Shown in pieces: positions 48,675 through 58,147 of a stretch of DNA of 64,000 bases. The stretch comes from an uncultured Bacteroidia bacterium (GTDB lineage: Bacteria > Bacteroidota > Bacteroidia > Bacteroidales > UBA932): contig CADAIT010000001.1 of NCBI GenBank assembly GCA_902788095.1, positions 1-64,000 of the forward strand, in the 5' to 3' direction. A program made the translations under genes and the position numbers. Within the stretch, counting starts at the first letter, position 1. Every line of letters begins with the position of its first letter. Under the pieces are notes generated by a model, which did not search any database, was not told where the DNA came from, and was given only the letters and a program-made list of their open reading frames with translations.

Positions 48675-50402
48675 CTACATCCGTTCCGGGAGGGTGATGC
48701 CCAGAAGGCCCATGGCGTGGCGAAGGGTGCGGGCCAGGGTGTCGATCAGGGCCAGGCGGAACTTGAGCACGGCCTCATCCTCCTCCTTGAGGATAGGCGT
48801 ATCGTGGTAGTACTGGTTGAACTCCTTGGCCAGGTCGTACGCGTAATTGGCGATAATGGCGGGGCTCAGCGCGGCGCCGGCCTCTCCCACCTTGCCGGGA
48901 TACAGGCCCAGCAGCTTGATAAGCCGAACCTCCTTGGCCGAGGGCTGTGCGCCCAGGGCATCGGCAGGGCCATACGGGACCGTCGCCTTGCGCAGGATGC
49001 TCCGGATACGGGCGTGCGTGTACTGGATGAAAGGGCCAGTATTGCCGTTGAAGTCGATGGACTCCTTGGGGTTGAAGAGCATGGTCTTCTTGGGATCCAC
49101 CTTGATGATGAAGTACTTCAGGGCGCCCAGGCCGATAATGTGGTACAGCTGGTCGCGCTCCGCCTCGGAAATGTCGGCCAGCTTGCCGCCTTCCTCGGAG
49201 GTCTTTTTCGCTTCTTCGTACATCTGCCGGATGAGGTCATCGGCGTCCACCACTGTGCCTTCGCGGGATTTCATCTTGCCTTCCGGGAGCTCCACCATGC
49301 CGTAGGACAGGTGGTAAATCTGGTCCGCCCAGGCAAAGCCCAGCTTCTTGAGGATGAGCTTGAGCACCTGGAAATGGTAGTCCTGCTCATTGCCCACCAC
49401 GTACACGTGGGAGTCCAGCTTGAAGTTGGCGAAACGGCGCTCCGCGGTGCCCAGGTCCTGGGTGATGTACACGGAGGTGCCGTCGCTACGAAGCACCAGC
49501 TTGCGGTCCAGGCCGTCCGCCGTGAGGTCGCACCACACGGAACCGTCCGGGTCCTTCACGAAGACACCTTCCTGCAAACCCTTCTGTACCAGTTCCTTGC
49601 CCAGGAGATAGGTCTCGCTCTCGTGGTCCACCTGGTCGAAACTGATGCCCAGGGCGGCGTACGTCTCGTCGAAACCCTTGTACACCCAGCTGTTCATCAT
49701 GGCCCAGAGCTGCCGCACGTGCGGGTCTCCGGCTTCCCAGTCCACCAGCATCTTGTGCACGTCGTCAATCACCTCCGGGTGCTCTTTCTCCAGTTTGGCG
49801 TAGGCCACGTAGCAGTCCCCTACCAGGTGGTCGCCCTTTTTTCCGGTGCTCTCCGGCGTGGCGCCGTTGAAGCATTTTTCCCAGGCGTACATGCTCTTGC
49901 AGATGTGCACGCCACGGTCGTTGACGATGGTGGACTTGACCACCTCGTTGCCGCAGGCCTTCAGGATGCGGGACACGCTGTCTCCCAGGAGGTTGTTGCG
50001 GATGTGACCCAGGTGCAGGGGCTTGTTGGTATTGGGCGACGAGAACTCCACCATGATGCGTTTACCCGTGGAAGGAAGCTGGCCGAAGGAAGCGTCGGCG
50101 GCGATGCCTTGCAGGGCCTCGTTCCAATAGACCGGGGAGAAAGACAGGTTCAGGAAGCCCTTCACGCTGTTGTAGGCGGCGATTTCCGGGACGTTGTCCA
50201 CCAGCCACTGCCCGATGGCGTTGCCGGTAGCGTCCGGAGCCTGACGGCTGATTTTCAGGAGCGGAAAAGTGACCAGGGTGTAGTCTCCCTCGAACTCCTT
50301 GCGGGTAACGGCCACCTGCAGCGACGCGGGAGCCACTTCCGAGTTATAAACAGCTTGTATGGCCGCTGCGGCCTTCTGCTGAATAAAGGCTTCCGGCGTC
50401 AT
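48675..50402 (-). CDS. argS: Arginyl-tRNA synthetase
   Basis: Charges tRNA-Arg. The class I signature is [13 protein letters not shown] (about residues 129-141; HIGH-type HLGH) and the KMSKS-like loop is [11 protein letters not shown]. The N-terminal Arg-tRNA-synthetase domain ([11 protein letters not shown]) and C-terminal anticodon-binding DALR domain ([20 protein letters not shown]) are present. Length 575 aa is normal. Its ATG overlaps the rpoD stop by 4 nt, coupling it to the primary sigma factor. Confidence 0.97.
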   Translation of the reverse strand: MTPEAFIQQKAAAAIQAVYNSEVAPASLQVAVTRKEFEGDYTLVTFPLLKISRQAPDATGNAIGQWLVDNVPEIAAYNSVKGFLNLSFSPVYWNEALQGIAADASFGQLPSTGKRIMVEFSSPNTNKPLHLGHIRNNLLGDSVSRILKACGNEVVKSTIVNDRGVHICKSMYAWEKCFNGATPESTGKKGDHLVGDCYVAYAKLEKEHPEVIDDVHKMLVDWEAGDPHVRQLWAMMNSWVYKGFDETYAALGISFDQVDHESETYLLGKELVQKGLQEGVFVKDPDGSVWCDLTADGLDRKLVLRSDGTSVYITQDLGTAERRFANFKLDSHVYVVGNEQDYHFQVLKLILKKLGFAWADQIYHLSYGMVELPEGKMKSREGTVVDADDLIRQMYEEAKKTSEEGGKLADISEAERDQLYHIIGLGALKYFIIKVDPKKTMLFNPKESIDFNGNTGPFIQYTHARIRSILRKATVPYGPADALGAQPSAKEVRLIKLLGLYPGKVGEAGAALSPAIIANYAYDLAKEFNQYYHDTPILKEEDEAVLKFRLALIDTLARTLRHAMGLLGITLPERM

Positions 50403-51259
50403 CCCAGGTACGATTTAAGAAGTTTGCTGCGGGACGGGCTCTTGAGCCGGCGGATGGCCTTTTCCTTGATTTGACGCACGCGCTCACGGGTAAGGCCGAA
50501 ACGCTCGCCGATCTCCTCCAGGGTCATTTCCTGGCAGCCGATGCCGAAGAAACTCTTGATGATTTCCCGCTCACGGTCCGTCAGGGTGCTCAGGGCACGC
50601 TCGATTTCCGTGTTCAGGCTCTCGTTCACCAGGCCGCGGTCCGCGCTGGGGGAATCGTCATTGGGAAGCACGTCCAGAAGGCTGTTGTCCTCCCCTTCCA
50701 CAAAAGGCGCATCCACGCTGACGTGGCGGCTGCCCACGCGGAGGGTGTCGGAAATTTTGTCCTTGGGGACGTCAATCATCTCCGACAGTTCCTCGTTGGA
50801 AGGCTGGCGCTCGTTCTCCTGCTCGAATTTGGACAGGGCCTTGTTTATCTTGTTCAGGGAGCCTACCTGGTTCAGGGGCAGACGCACGATACGGCTTTGT
50901 TCGGCCAGGGCCTGGAGAATGCTCTGACGAATCCACCACACGGCGTAGGAAATGAATTTGAAGCCACGGGTTTCGTCAAATTTTTCCGCCGCCTTGATGA
51001 GGCCCAGGTTGCCTTCGTTGATGAGGTCCGGCAGGCTGAGGCCCTGATTCTGGTACTGCTTGGCCACGGAAACCACAAAGCGGAGGTTTGCACGGGTAAG
51101 TTTTTCCAGGGCTTCCTGGTCTCCTTTGCGGATACGCTGGGCCAGCTCCACTTCCTCGTCCGGGGTGACGAGCTCTTCGCGGCCGATTTCCTGCAGGTAC
51201 TTGTCCAGCGACGCGCTCTCGCGGTTGGTGATGGACTTGGTAATTTTAAGTTGTCTCAT
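50399..51259 (-). CDS. rpoD: RNA polymerase primary sigma factor
   Basis: Bacteroidota-type primary sigma factor, 286 aa, lacking the long N-terminal region of proteobacterial sigma70. Regions 1.2 ([20 protein letters not shown]), 2 ([40 protein letters not shown]), 3 and 4 ([20 protein letters not shown]) are complete. This sigma recognises the TTTG/TAnnTTTG promoters seen throughout the window. A 14-bp hairpin (51272-51306) lies 13 nt upstream of the ATG, so expression may be attenuated or read through from degP. argS overlaps its end. Confidence 0.97.
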   Translation of the reverse strand: MRQLKITKSITNRESASLDKYLQEIGREELVTPDEEVELAQRIRKGDQEALEKLTRANLRFVVSVAKQYQNQGLSLPDLINEGNLGLIKAAEKFDETRGFKFISYAVWWIRQSILQALAEQSRIVRLPLNQVGSLNKINKALSKFEQENERQPSNEELSEMIDVPKDKISDTLRVGSRHVSVDAPFVEGEDNSLLDVLPNDDSPSADRGLVNESLNTEIERALSTLTDREREIIKSFFGIGCQEMTLEEIGERFGLTRERVRQIKEKAIRRLKSPSRSKLLKSYLG

Positions 51260-51271
51260 TTATATACAATA

Positions 51272-51306
51272 GTTTCGGTCAACTCACGTAAGGAGCTGAC
51301 CGAAAC
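51272..51306 (-). promoter_or_regulatory. Hairpin between degP and rpoD
   Basis: GTTTCGGTCAACTC (51272-51285) pairs with 51293-51306 over 14 positions with one G-U, loop ACGTAAG. No T-run follows on the minus strand. It sits 13 nt from the rpoD ATG and could be a weak terminator or a translational control element. Confidence 0.5.
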
Positions 51307-51328
51307 GATGGCTGACTGCGGCAGTTCC

Positions 51329-52783
51329 TTACTTGCCGAAGCCAAAATAGAACGCTTTCCCGTTCTGGTCCACACCTTCGATGTAAACCGCACGCGATGC
51401 CTTCTTTGCTTTGGCCACGACATCTTCGGGGCTGGAAACGGCCGAGTCGTTCACATAGACGATAATACCGCCTTTTTCTGCACCGGCCTCCGCCATTTTG
51501 CCGCTACCCAGGGAAACAATCTCCACACCCGAGCGCAGGCCCAGTGTTTTCAATTTTTCAGGGTTGGCAGCTTTGAGACGGGCGCCATAGAAAGCGATGG
51601 AACCGTCCAGGTCTGTCTCGCCGTTCTGCACGGCTGCAGCCTGGAATTCCACGGTGGTTTGCTGCTGCTTCCCGTCCCGGATGTAGCTGACGACGGCTTT
51701 GTCTCCGGGGTGGTAACTGCTCACCTTGGCCTGTACGGAAGAAGCATCTGTAATCTTTTGACCATCAATGGCTATGATGACGTCATTCTTCTGCAGGCCG
51801 GCTTTCTCGGCGGCGCTTCCCTTCATAACCTCGTTAATATATACGCCCGAGACGGAAGAAAGTTTCATTTCGTCGGCAAACTTCTTGTCCACCGAGCCCA
51901 TGCTGATGCCCAGCACGGCGCGCTTGACGGAGCCGTAGTCCATGAGGTCTTCGGAGACACGCTTGACAATGTTCACGGGAACAGCGAAGGAGTAGCCGGT
52001 GTAGGAGCCCGTCTGGCTCACGATGGCGGTGTTGATACCCACCAGTTCGCCTTTCTTGTTCACGAGCGCGCCGCCCGAGTTGCCGGGATTCACGGCCGCG
52101 TCGGTCTGGATAAAGGACTCGATTTTGAATTCTCCGGAATAGTCCGGCATGCTGCGGCCCTTGGCGCTCACGATGCCGGCGGTGATGGTGGAACGGAGCT
52201 GGGCGCCCAGCGGGGAGCCGATGGCCAGCACCCACTCACCCAGCCGCAGTGCGTCGCTGTCCCCGAGGGGAATGGTGGGAAGGTCGGTGGCATCGACCTT
52301 GATGATGGCCACGTCCGTCGCCGGGTCCGTACCCACGACGGTGGCGTCGTACTGCTGGTTGTTGTTCAGCGTCACCTGGATTTTGCTGGCGCCGTTCACC
52401 ACGTGGTTGTTGGTGACGATGTAGCCGTCCGGGCGGATGATGACGCCGCTGCCGCTCCCCTTTTGCTCGCGCTGCTGCGGGAAGGCATATTCGTCACCGA
52501 AGAAAAAACGGAAGAAGGGGTCGATGGTCTGGTACTGCTGGCGGCTCTGGACCGTCACTTCCACATACACAACGGCCTCCACGGCGCTTTCCGCCGCGTA
52601 GGTGAAATCCGGATAATCGGTTTCTGCCAAATTGACAGTACGGTATTCCACGGAATTGCCGGAAGCGTCCTTGACGATGCTGACGGATTCGGGATTTGCC
52701 TGGGGAGCCGTCGCCTTCACGACTCCAAATGCCGTGAGGCCTCCTGCCAGGATAGATAGTAGTACAGTTGTCATAGGTTTCAT
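51329..52783 (-). CDS. DegP/HtrA-family periplasmic serine protease
   Basis: Periplasmic protease-chaperone of 484 aa. An N-terminal membrane or signal segment (TTVLLSILAGGLTAFGVV) is followed by a trypsin-like domain with His127 (NNHVVNG), Asp157 (TDPATDVAI) and Ser236 (NPGNSGGAL), and two PDZ domains (about 290-385 and 410-480). ATG 52783 (MKPMTTVLLS) is chosen; an upstream in-frame TTG would extend it by 8 residues. The residue stretch between signal and protease is short. It precedes rpoD on the same strand, separated by a hairpin. Confidence 0.93.
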   Translation of the reverse strand: MKPMTTVLLSILAGGLTAFGVVKATAPQANPESVSIVKDASGNSVEYRTVNLAETDYPDFTYAAESAVEAVVYVEVTVQSRQQYQTIDPFFRFFFGDEYAFPQQREQKGSGSGVIIRPDGYIVTNNHVVNGASKIQVTLNNNQQYDATVVGTDPATDVAIIKVDATDLPTIPLGDSDALRLGEWVLAIGSPLGAQLRSTITAGIVSAKGRSMPDYSGEFKIESFIQTDAAVNPGNSGGALVNKKGELVGINTAIVSQTGSYTGYSFAVPVNIVKRVSEDLMDYGSVKRAVLGISMGSVDKKFADEMKLSSVSGVYINEVMKGSAAEKAGLQKNDVIIAIDGQKITDASSVQAKVSSYHPGDKAVVSYIRDGKQQQTTVEFQAAAVQNGETDLDGSIAFYGARLKAANPEKLKTLGLRSGVEIVSLGSGKMAEAGAEKGGIIVYVNDSAVSSPEDVVAKAKKASRAVYIEGVDQNGKAFYFGFGK

Positions 52784-52850
52784 ATATCTGTGTTTAATAT
52801 TTTCCAAAGGGGAACTTACTCAAAAGTTATGCCATTTACGAGAAATTCAT

Positions 52851-52858
52851 TATATTTG
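52851..52858 (+). promoter_or_regulatory. -7 promoter box of dnaN
   Basis: TATATTTG, 37 nt before ATG 52896; divergent from the protease gene. Confidence 0.6.
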
Positions 52859-52895
52859 TGAGCTAAGACATTTTGATGATTAAAAAGAACGCCAT

Positions 52896-54017
52896 ATGAA
52901 CCTGACTATTTCCAGCACCAATCTCCTGAAGGCCCTCATGGATGTATCCAAGGCCATTCCATCCAAGTCTCCGCTTCCCATCCTGGAGAATTTCCTTTTC
53001 GTGCTCAAGGACGGCAAGTTGGAAATTACCGCCTCGGACTCCGAGCTCACCCTGCGCACCGCCATCGAGGTGGACGGTCCCCAGGAGGAAGGCTCCATCG
53101 CCGTTCCGGCCCGCCACATGACGGACCTGCTGAAAGAACTGCCGGACCAGCCGGTGAGTATCAAAACCATTTCGGAGAGCGCCTTCGAGTGCGGCTGGGC
53201 CAGCGGTAATTCTGTGCTCCCCTACTTCCCGGCCGCGGACTATCCGGAAATCAAGACCACCGGAGAGGACGCCCTCAAGGTCACTTTCCCGGCCGAAAGC
53301 CTCACGGACGGCATCCAGGGCACCATTTACGCCACCGCGGACGACGAAATCCGCCCGGCCATGAACGGTATCTTCTTCGATATCGACCCGGACAGCACCA
53401 CGCTGGTAGCGTCGGATTCCCACAAGCTTATCTGCTATACCACCAAGGACGTAAAAGCCGCCGAAAAGGCTTCCTTCATCCTGCACAAGAAACCGGCCGG
53501 CGTACTGCGCTCCATCATCGGCAAGGATGTGGAGAACGTGGAAATCGCTTTCGACAGCACGACGGCCCAGTTCACCTTTGGCGCCACCACCATGGTATGT
53601 CGTCTGGTGGTGGGCAAATATCCCAAGTACCGGGACGTCATTCCCACGGGCAACGCCAACATCCTGCAGATAGACCGCCAGCTGCTGCTCAACACGGTAA
53701 AACGCGTGGCCGTCTGCGCCAACAAGGCCTCCAACCACATCAAGTTCACCCTGCAGGAAGGCCAGCTGGAAATCAGCGCCCAGGACCTGGGCTTCGCGCT
53801 GGCCGCCTATGAGAAAATAAACTGCAACTACGCCGGAGACGCCCTTACCATAGGCTTCAAGAGCACTTTCCTCACGGAAATCCTCTCCAACATGAGCTGC
53901 AATACGCTTGTCATCAAGTTTGCCGATGCCCGTCGCGCCGCCCTCATCCTCCCCGCGGAGGAAGAAGCGGATACCGAGAAGGTATGCGGCATCTTAATGC
54001 CCATCATGATCCAATAG
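52896..54017 (+). CDS. dnaN: DNA polymerase III sliding clamp (beta subunit)
   Basis: Ring-shaped processivity clamp. The three-fold repeated clamp domain is seen over 373 aa: MNLTISSTNLLKALMDVSKA at the start, SDSHKLICYTTKDV (usual ATDGHRL position) in the middle and CGILMPIMIQ at the C-terminal partner-binding end. It is far from dnaA here, which is common in Bacteroidota. An exonuclease gene follows 75 nt later on the same strand, after a CCTCCCCC/GGGGGAGG palindrome at 54067-54082. Confidence 0.96.
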   Translation: MNLTISSTNLLKALMDVSKAIPSKSPLPILENFLFVLKDGKLEITASDSELTLRTAIEVDGPQEEGSIAVPARHMTDLLKELPDQPVSIKTISESAFECGWASGNSVLPYFPAADYPEIKTTGEDALKVTFPAESLTDGIQGTIYATADDEIRPAMNGIFFDIDPDSTTLVASDSHKLICYTTKDVKAAEKASFILHKKPAGVLRSIIGKDVENVEIAFDSTTAQFTFGATTMVCRLVVGKYPKYRDVIPTGNANILQIDRQLLLNTVKRVAVCANKASNHIKFTLQEGQLEISAQDLGFALAAYEKINCNYAGDALTIGFKSTFLTEILSNMSCNTLVIKFADARRAALILPAEEEADTEKVCGILMPIMIQ

Positions 54018-54066
54018 CCTGACGGCTCTTGAATCCGTTTCACCAACGTTACCCCACCCGAAACCC

Positions 54067-54082
54067 CTCCCCCCGGGGGAGG
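54067..54082. other. GC palindrome between dnaN and the exonuclease gene
   Basis: CCTCCCCCGGGGGAGG is a perfect 16-bp palindrome, 10 nt before ATG 54093. No T-run follows, so it is not a normal terminator; as RNA it could mask the start region. Confidence 0.4.
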
Positions 54083-54092
54083 GACTTAAAAT

Positions 54093-55058
54093 ATGGAACT
54101 AAAATTAGAAAGACCGCTGCTGTTTTTCGATATTGAGAGCACCGGCCTCAATATTCCCACCGACGGCATCATCGAGCTCAGCTTCGTAAAAGTGATGCCC
54201 GGCGGCGAGGTAAAGATAAAAACCTGGAAAATCAAGCCCTGGGATTACGTAAACCACTGCACCATTCCCATCAATCCGCAGGCCTCGGAAGTGAACGGCG
54301 TCAAAGACGAAGACCTGGTGGACTGCCCCAAGTTCATCGAGGTGCTTCCGGAGGTGGCTTCCTGGCTGCAGGACAGCGACCTGGCCGGTTTCAACTCCGC
54401 CAAGTTCGACCTTCCTATGCTGGCGGAGGAAATCGAGCGCGCCCGGGCATACTCCGTTTCGCGCCTGTCCAACGATGCCGCCCGCGAAAAAGCGCAGGAA
54501 ATGATAGACTGCATTGACCGGCTGGACCTGCACGCCTGCCGGATGGTGGATGTCCAGAACATCTTTCACCATTTTGAGCCCAGGAACCTGCGTGCCGCTT
54601 ATCGTTTCTACTGCGGCGGAAAGGATTTTGAGAACGCCCATACGGCGGAGGCGGATACCCTGGCCACCTATGAGGTCCTGAAAGGCCAGCTGGAACGCTA
54701 CCAGGCCCCCACGGAATTCCAGCAGGAAGTACTCAAGAACGACGTGGACGCCCTGTCCAAGATAGGTCCGCGCACCCGCAACGTGGACTTCGCCGGCCGC
54801 CTGATATACAACGATGCCGGAGAAGCGGTCATCAGCTTTGGTAAACACAAGGGAAAAACCGCCCGGGAAGTGTGGAATGCGGAGCCTTCTTACTTTGCCT
54901 GGATAGAGGCCGGAGACTTCACCCTGGACACCAAACGCCAGTTTGCACGGCTCAAGGCCCAGTTCCAGAAGGAGCGGAAAGAGGCACTGAACAGGCCAGC
55001 CACCGCAGACGAGCTGCAGGGACTGGCCAGCAAATTCAACAACGGAAAATTGTTCTAG
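54093..55058 (+). CDS. DnaQ-like 3'-5' exonuclease
   Basis: DEDD exonuclease of 321 aa. Exo I FFDIESTGLN (Asp13, Glu15), Exo II DLAGFNSAKFDLPMLAEEIE and Exo III HTAEADTLATYEVL are all present; the type is DEDDh (HxxEAD). The C-terminal third (SFGKHKGKTAREVW and onward) resembles the small DUF3820-like module often fused to such exonucleases. The position after dnaN suggests a replication or repair proofreading role; it could equally be RNA-directed. It ends in a 4-nt overlap with the convergent TonB-C lipoprotein gene. Confidence 0.88.
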   Translation: MELKLERPLLFFDIESTGLNIPTDGIIELSFVKVMPGGEVKIKTWKIKPWDYVNHCTIPINPQASEVNGVKDEDLVDCPKFIEVLPEVASWLQDSDLAGFNSAKFDLPMLAEEIERARAYSVSRLSNDAAREKAQEMIDCIDRLDLHACRMVDVQNIFHHFEPRNLRAAYRFYCGGKDFENAHTAEADTLATYEVLKGQLERYQAPTEFQQEVLKNDVDALSKIGPRTRNVDFAGRLIYNDAGEAVISFGKHKGKTAREVWNAEPSYFAWIEAGDFTLDTKRQFARLKAQFQKERKEALNRPATADELQGLASKFNNGKLF

Positions 55059-55639
55059 TTGATGCGGAACACGACCGGGAAGGTATAGTTCACAGATACC
55101 GGGACACCGTTCTGGGAACCGGCCTCCCACTTGGGAGAAGCGGAAACGACGCGGACAGCTTCTGCATCCAGGACTTCGTTCACGCCACGCAGCACCTTCA
55201 CGTCCTTCACGTCACCTTCCTTGGAAACGGTGAACTGAAGGATGACCTTTCCGGAGATGTTGTCGTCGATGGCGCTCTGGGGATAGACGATGTTCTCGTT
55301 CACCCACTTGGAGAAGTCGTTGGCGTCACCGCCGTTGAACGTAGGCTTGCTCTCTACCAGGGCAAAAGGAAGGACGGCGTCCGGGTTCTTTTCCAGAGCC
55401 TCGGCAGCGGTTTCCACGATTCCGGCGCTCTGGGCGGCGGAGAGCTTTTCTACAGCCTCGCGGACATCGATTTCTTCAGCAGCCTCTACGGCCTCGATAG
55501 CCTGGGCCATGTCGTCGGCGGCCTTCACGGCAGCTTCTTCGGCTGCATTGGCCTCAGCGGCAGCCTTTTTGGCACCGTTGTTCTTGCAGCCCACCACCAT
55601 GACGGCGGCAACTGCCATAAGCACATAAATTTTACGCAT
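55055..55639 (-). CDS. Lipoprotein with TonB C-terminal domain
   Basis: Lipoprotein of 194 aa: the lipobox is VVGC with Cys18, then an Ala/Glu-rich helical linker (residues 24-75, coiled-coil-like, AANAAEEAAVKAADDMAQ type). A TonB C-terminal domain follows (VYPQSAIDDNISGKVILQFT and PKWEAGSQNGVPVSVNYTFP at about 118-188). Unlike energy-transducing TonB it has no N-terminal membrane helix or proline-rich spacer, so it cannot couple ExbBD directly. A TAATTTTG box at 55679-55686 precedes it. Role unknown. Confidence 0.8.
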   Translation of the reverse strand: MRKIYVLMAVAAVMVVGCKNNGAKKAAAEANAAEEAAVKAADDMAQAIEAVEAAEEIDVREAVEKLSAAQSAGIVETAAEALEKNPDAVLPFALVESKPTFNGGDANDFSKWVNENIVYPQSAIDDNISGKVILQFTVSKEGDVKDVKVLRGVNEVLDAEAVRVVSASPKWEAGSQNGVPVSVNYTFPVVFRIN

Positions 55640-55678
55640 AGTTTATAATAATTGGTTGACGTTCATTTGTTTCTCCTG

Positions 55679-55686
55679 CAAAATTA
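55679..55686 (-). promoter_or_regulatory. -7 promoter box of the TonB-C lipoprotein gene
   Basis: TAATTTTG on the minus strand, 39 nt before ATG 55639; CAGGAGAAAC between them is a plausible ribosome binding site, unusual for this window. Confidence 0.55.
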
Positions 55687-55703
55687 GTAAACTTTTCCGG
55701 AAA

Positions 55704-56693
55704 TTATTCCACCGGAAGGTAATAATTACAGTTTCCGGCGGCGCCGGAGAAAATGGAGACAAGATCCTCCAAAATGAGTTCCGGATGGACGGGGCCGGTT
55801 TCCCAGAAGCGGTTGCCGCCGCCGGGCGTACTTTGCAGCGTATTGTTCCACACCGCCTTCTCCAGTACGGGGAAGGAAGCGAACAAGGGATGAATCCCGC
55901 GAATCTGCTCCCGGGTACGGCACCAGCCGGGATTCAGCCAGATATCGGCCTCCTGCGCATATCGGCAGGCGGTTTCCAGGCTGATGACGGACGATTCCCG
56001 CTTACCCGGAACGGCACCCAAAATCTCACCGCCGGCGTCCCGGACCAGGCGCGTCATGTAATTGTCTCCGCCCGGGATGTACCACTGGTCCGCGTACGGA
56101 ATGTTGATGAGCACTTTCCGCGTCACCGTCGGCCGGACACGGGCCAGATAGCGCTCGCGGACCTGCCGGAAGACGGAATCGGCCAGGGCCTGGCGTCCGG
56201 TCAGCGCACCGAACAGTTTCACGTACTCTGCCCGCGCCAGCGGATGGCTTTCCAGGTGCTCGCTCAATACCAGCGTCCGCACGCCCAGCTCCCGCAGTTT
56301 GGCCAGATACGGCGGTTCCACCGCACCCACATTGTACGTAAGGAAAAGGTCCGGACAGGCCTTGACGATAGCCTCAAAATCCAACGCCGCATCGTACCCC
56401 ACCTCCACGGCCCGGGGCGGGCGTTCGCCCAGAAAAGCCATGCCGGACACGCCCACAACGGTGGAATCCGCGCCGATGGCATGGAGGAACCCCACGTAGG
56501 AGCTGGACATGCACACCAGTGCCTTGAACGGGCCCTGCAAGGTATCCGCTCCCCCGCCCGGCGTGCTCACGAAAACCGTATCCCCGCTGATGCCGAACCA
56601 ACGGGCATATTCCATGTTCATTTCTCCCTGCCCTGCGGGACTTGCACACGAGAGCGTCAGAAGAAAAAGCACGATGAAGCCAAACTGTCTCAT
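55704..56693 (-). CDS. Periplasmic-binding lipoprotein of a metal-chelate/cobalamin ABC importer
   Basis: Class III (BtuF/FhuD-like) solute-binding protein of 329 aa. ATG 56693 opens a lipoprotein signal with Cys16 (LFLLTLSCAS). MEYARWFGI, VGVSGMAF, ACPDLFLTYNVGAVEPPYLA and LRELGVRTLVLSEHLESHPL are typical of the helical-backbone fold. YVGFLHAIGADSTVVG marks the ligand cleft. No permease or ATPase is adjacent, so the cobalamin or iron-chelate role is inferred from the family. A TACCTTTG box (56700-56707) ends 6 nt before the ATG. Confidence 0.85.
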   Translation of the reverse strand: MRQFGFIVLFLLTLSCASPAGQGEMNMEYARWFGISGDTVFVSTPGGGADTLQGPFKALVCMSSSYVGFLHAIGADSTVVGVSGMAFLGERPPRAVEVGYDAALDFEAIVKACPDLFLTYNVGAVEPPYLAKLRELGVRTLVLSEHLESHPLARAEYVKLFGALTGRQALADSVFRQVRERYLARVRPTVTRKVLINIPYADQWYIPGGDNYMTRLVRDAGGEILGAVPGKRESSVISLETACRYAQEADIWLNPGWCRTREQIRGIHPLFASFPVLEKAVWNNTLQSTPGGGNRFWETGPVHPELILEDLVSIFSGAAGNCNYYLPVE

Positions 56694-56699
56694 AGTCTG

Positions 56700-56707
56700 C
56701 AAAGGTA
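56700..56707 (-). promoter_or_regulatory. -7 promoter box of the solute-binding lipoprotein gene
   Basis: TACCTTTG on the minus strand, 6 nt from ATG 56693; the transcript may be leaderless. Confidence 0.6.
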
Positions 56708-56769
56708 CGAAAAAAGTCACAGGTTAGCACGGACAGCCGACCTGTGACATGGCGTTATGAGGGCCGAAA

Positions 56770-58143
56770 CTAAATTTGCTGCACTTTCCGCTTCCAGTTC
56801 AGCAGCGGAAGCAGGAAAGAGATAACGGCGGCACCCAACCAGAAAATACTCACATAGGTGAAGTCATGGGTGCCTGCATCCCCGCTGTCCATGAGCAGGC
56901 CGGTTACAATGTTCTGCAGACCGGCAGCAGCATAAGACGCAATGCCCACAATACCCAGGGCGGCACCGGAAGCTTTCCGCGGCACAAGGTCGATGGCCAT
57001 AAGCCCGCCCAGGAAAGAGATGAGCACGCCTATGGCAATGCCGAACAGCACCATAGCCACGATGTTCACCCACTTTGCCGGTCCACCGTACAGGAACAGC
57101 GCCAGGGCCACAGCCTCCAGGACGCCGGCCACAAAAGCCGGATAGCGGCGGTCACCCTTGAAGATGACATCCGACAGCCAGCCGGACACCACCGTGCCGA
57201 TAATGCCGAAAACGGGATTGATACCGATAACGGTAGCCGCTTCGGCCAGGCTATATCCCTTGGCTTCCTGCAAAAAGATGGTACCCCACTCGTTTATAGC
57301 GTATCGGCTCATATACATGAACGCGCTGGCCGCCGCCAGAATCCATACGCCGGGGTTCTTGATCACCATTTTCTGCATCTGCTTGGTTTCCAGGCGTTTT
57401 CTCTTCTTTTCCTCCGCCGCGGCCAAATGCATATTGCCGCTCTCCCTGTCGTATTCTTCCTGGGTCATCTCGCCTGAGAGCACCTCAATGGCGGGAAGTC
57501 CCTTGGCCTCCGGGGAGTCGTGGAAGAAAAGCAGTACCAGAACAAGGCCGACAATGCCGCCCAGCGCAGCGCCAAAGAAGCCCCACTTCCAACCGAAGGC
57601 GGCCACGATAGAGCCCACGAAGATGAAGGAAAGCCCCTCGCCTATATTATGGGAGGCGCTGAAAATGCCGTAGAACGTTCCCCTTACCTTCAGCGGCATC
57701 CACCGGGACAGGGCGACAATGCAGGCGGGAGCGCCCATGGACTGTGCCCAGCCGTTCAGCGCCCAGAGGACGCAGAAACTCAGAAAGAGCAGGGAATTGG
57801 CGATACCGCCGTTCAGCGCGCTCACGCCCAGCACGCCCATGGCAAAGTTCATGGCCACGGAAATGAGGATGCCCATAGCCATGAAACGCTTGATGTTGGC
57901 ACTGTCGGCCAGGAAACCATTCACCAGTTTTCCTACAGCGTATGTCCAATACAGGCAGGCGCCAATCACACCCAGCTGGGTGGCACTGAGCAGGCCCGCG
58001 TCTATGAGCGGCTGCTTCATCACCCCCATGGACAGGCGGCACACATAGTACAGCGCATAGCCCAGGGTGGCGGCCACAAAAGTCTGCATCCGCTGACGCT
58101 TGTAGGTTTTCAACAGCTTCTGGTCGAGATTAGATTCTGACAT
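56770..58143 (-). CDS. Organophosphate:phosphate antiporter (GlpT/UhpT-like MFS)
   Basis: MFS transporter of the OPA family, 457 aa with twelve membrane helices. RQRMQTFVAATLGYALYYVCRLSMG at the N-terminus (with the conserved Arg-rich and YxxR elements), GPVFGIIG-like NPVFGIIGTVVSGWLSDVI and a long central loop with a charged EEKKRKRLETKQ stretch fit GlpT. It would import glycerol-3-phosphate or a sugar phosphate against phosphate. It ends the SusD-led operon, with 4 nt to the upstream phosphatase-fold gene, which ties it to extracellular phosphoester cleavage. Exact substrate unknown. Confidence 0.88.
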   Translation of the reverse strand: MSESNLDQKLLKTYKRQRMQTFVAATLGYALYYVCRLSMGVMKQPLIDAGLLSATQLGVIGACLYWTYAVGKLVNGFLADSANIKRFMAMGILISVAMNFAMGVLGVSALNGGIANSLLFLSFCVLWALNGWAQSMGAPACIVALSRWMPLKVRGTFYGIFSASHNIGEGLSFIFVGSIVAAFGWKWGFFGAALGGIVGLVLVLLFFHDSPEAKGLPAIEVLSGEMTQEEYDRESGNMHLAAAEEKKRKRLETKQMQKMVIKNPGVWILAAASAFMYMSRYAINEWGTIFLQEAKGYSLAEAATVIGINPVFGIIGTVVSGWLSDVIFKGDRRYPAFVAGVLEAVALALFLYGGPAKWVNIVAMVLFGIAIGVLISFLGGLMAIDLVPRKASGAALGIVGIASYAAAGLQNIVTGLLMDSGDAGTHDFTYVSIFWLGAAVISFLLPLLNWKRKVQQI

Positions 58144-58147
58144 AGGG

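Noticed and set aside
54067-54082. Terminator after dnaN
   Set aside because: Perfect GC palindrome but no T-run on either strand.
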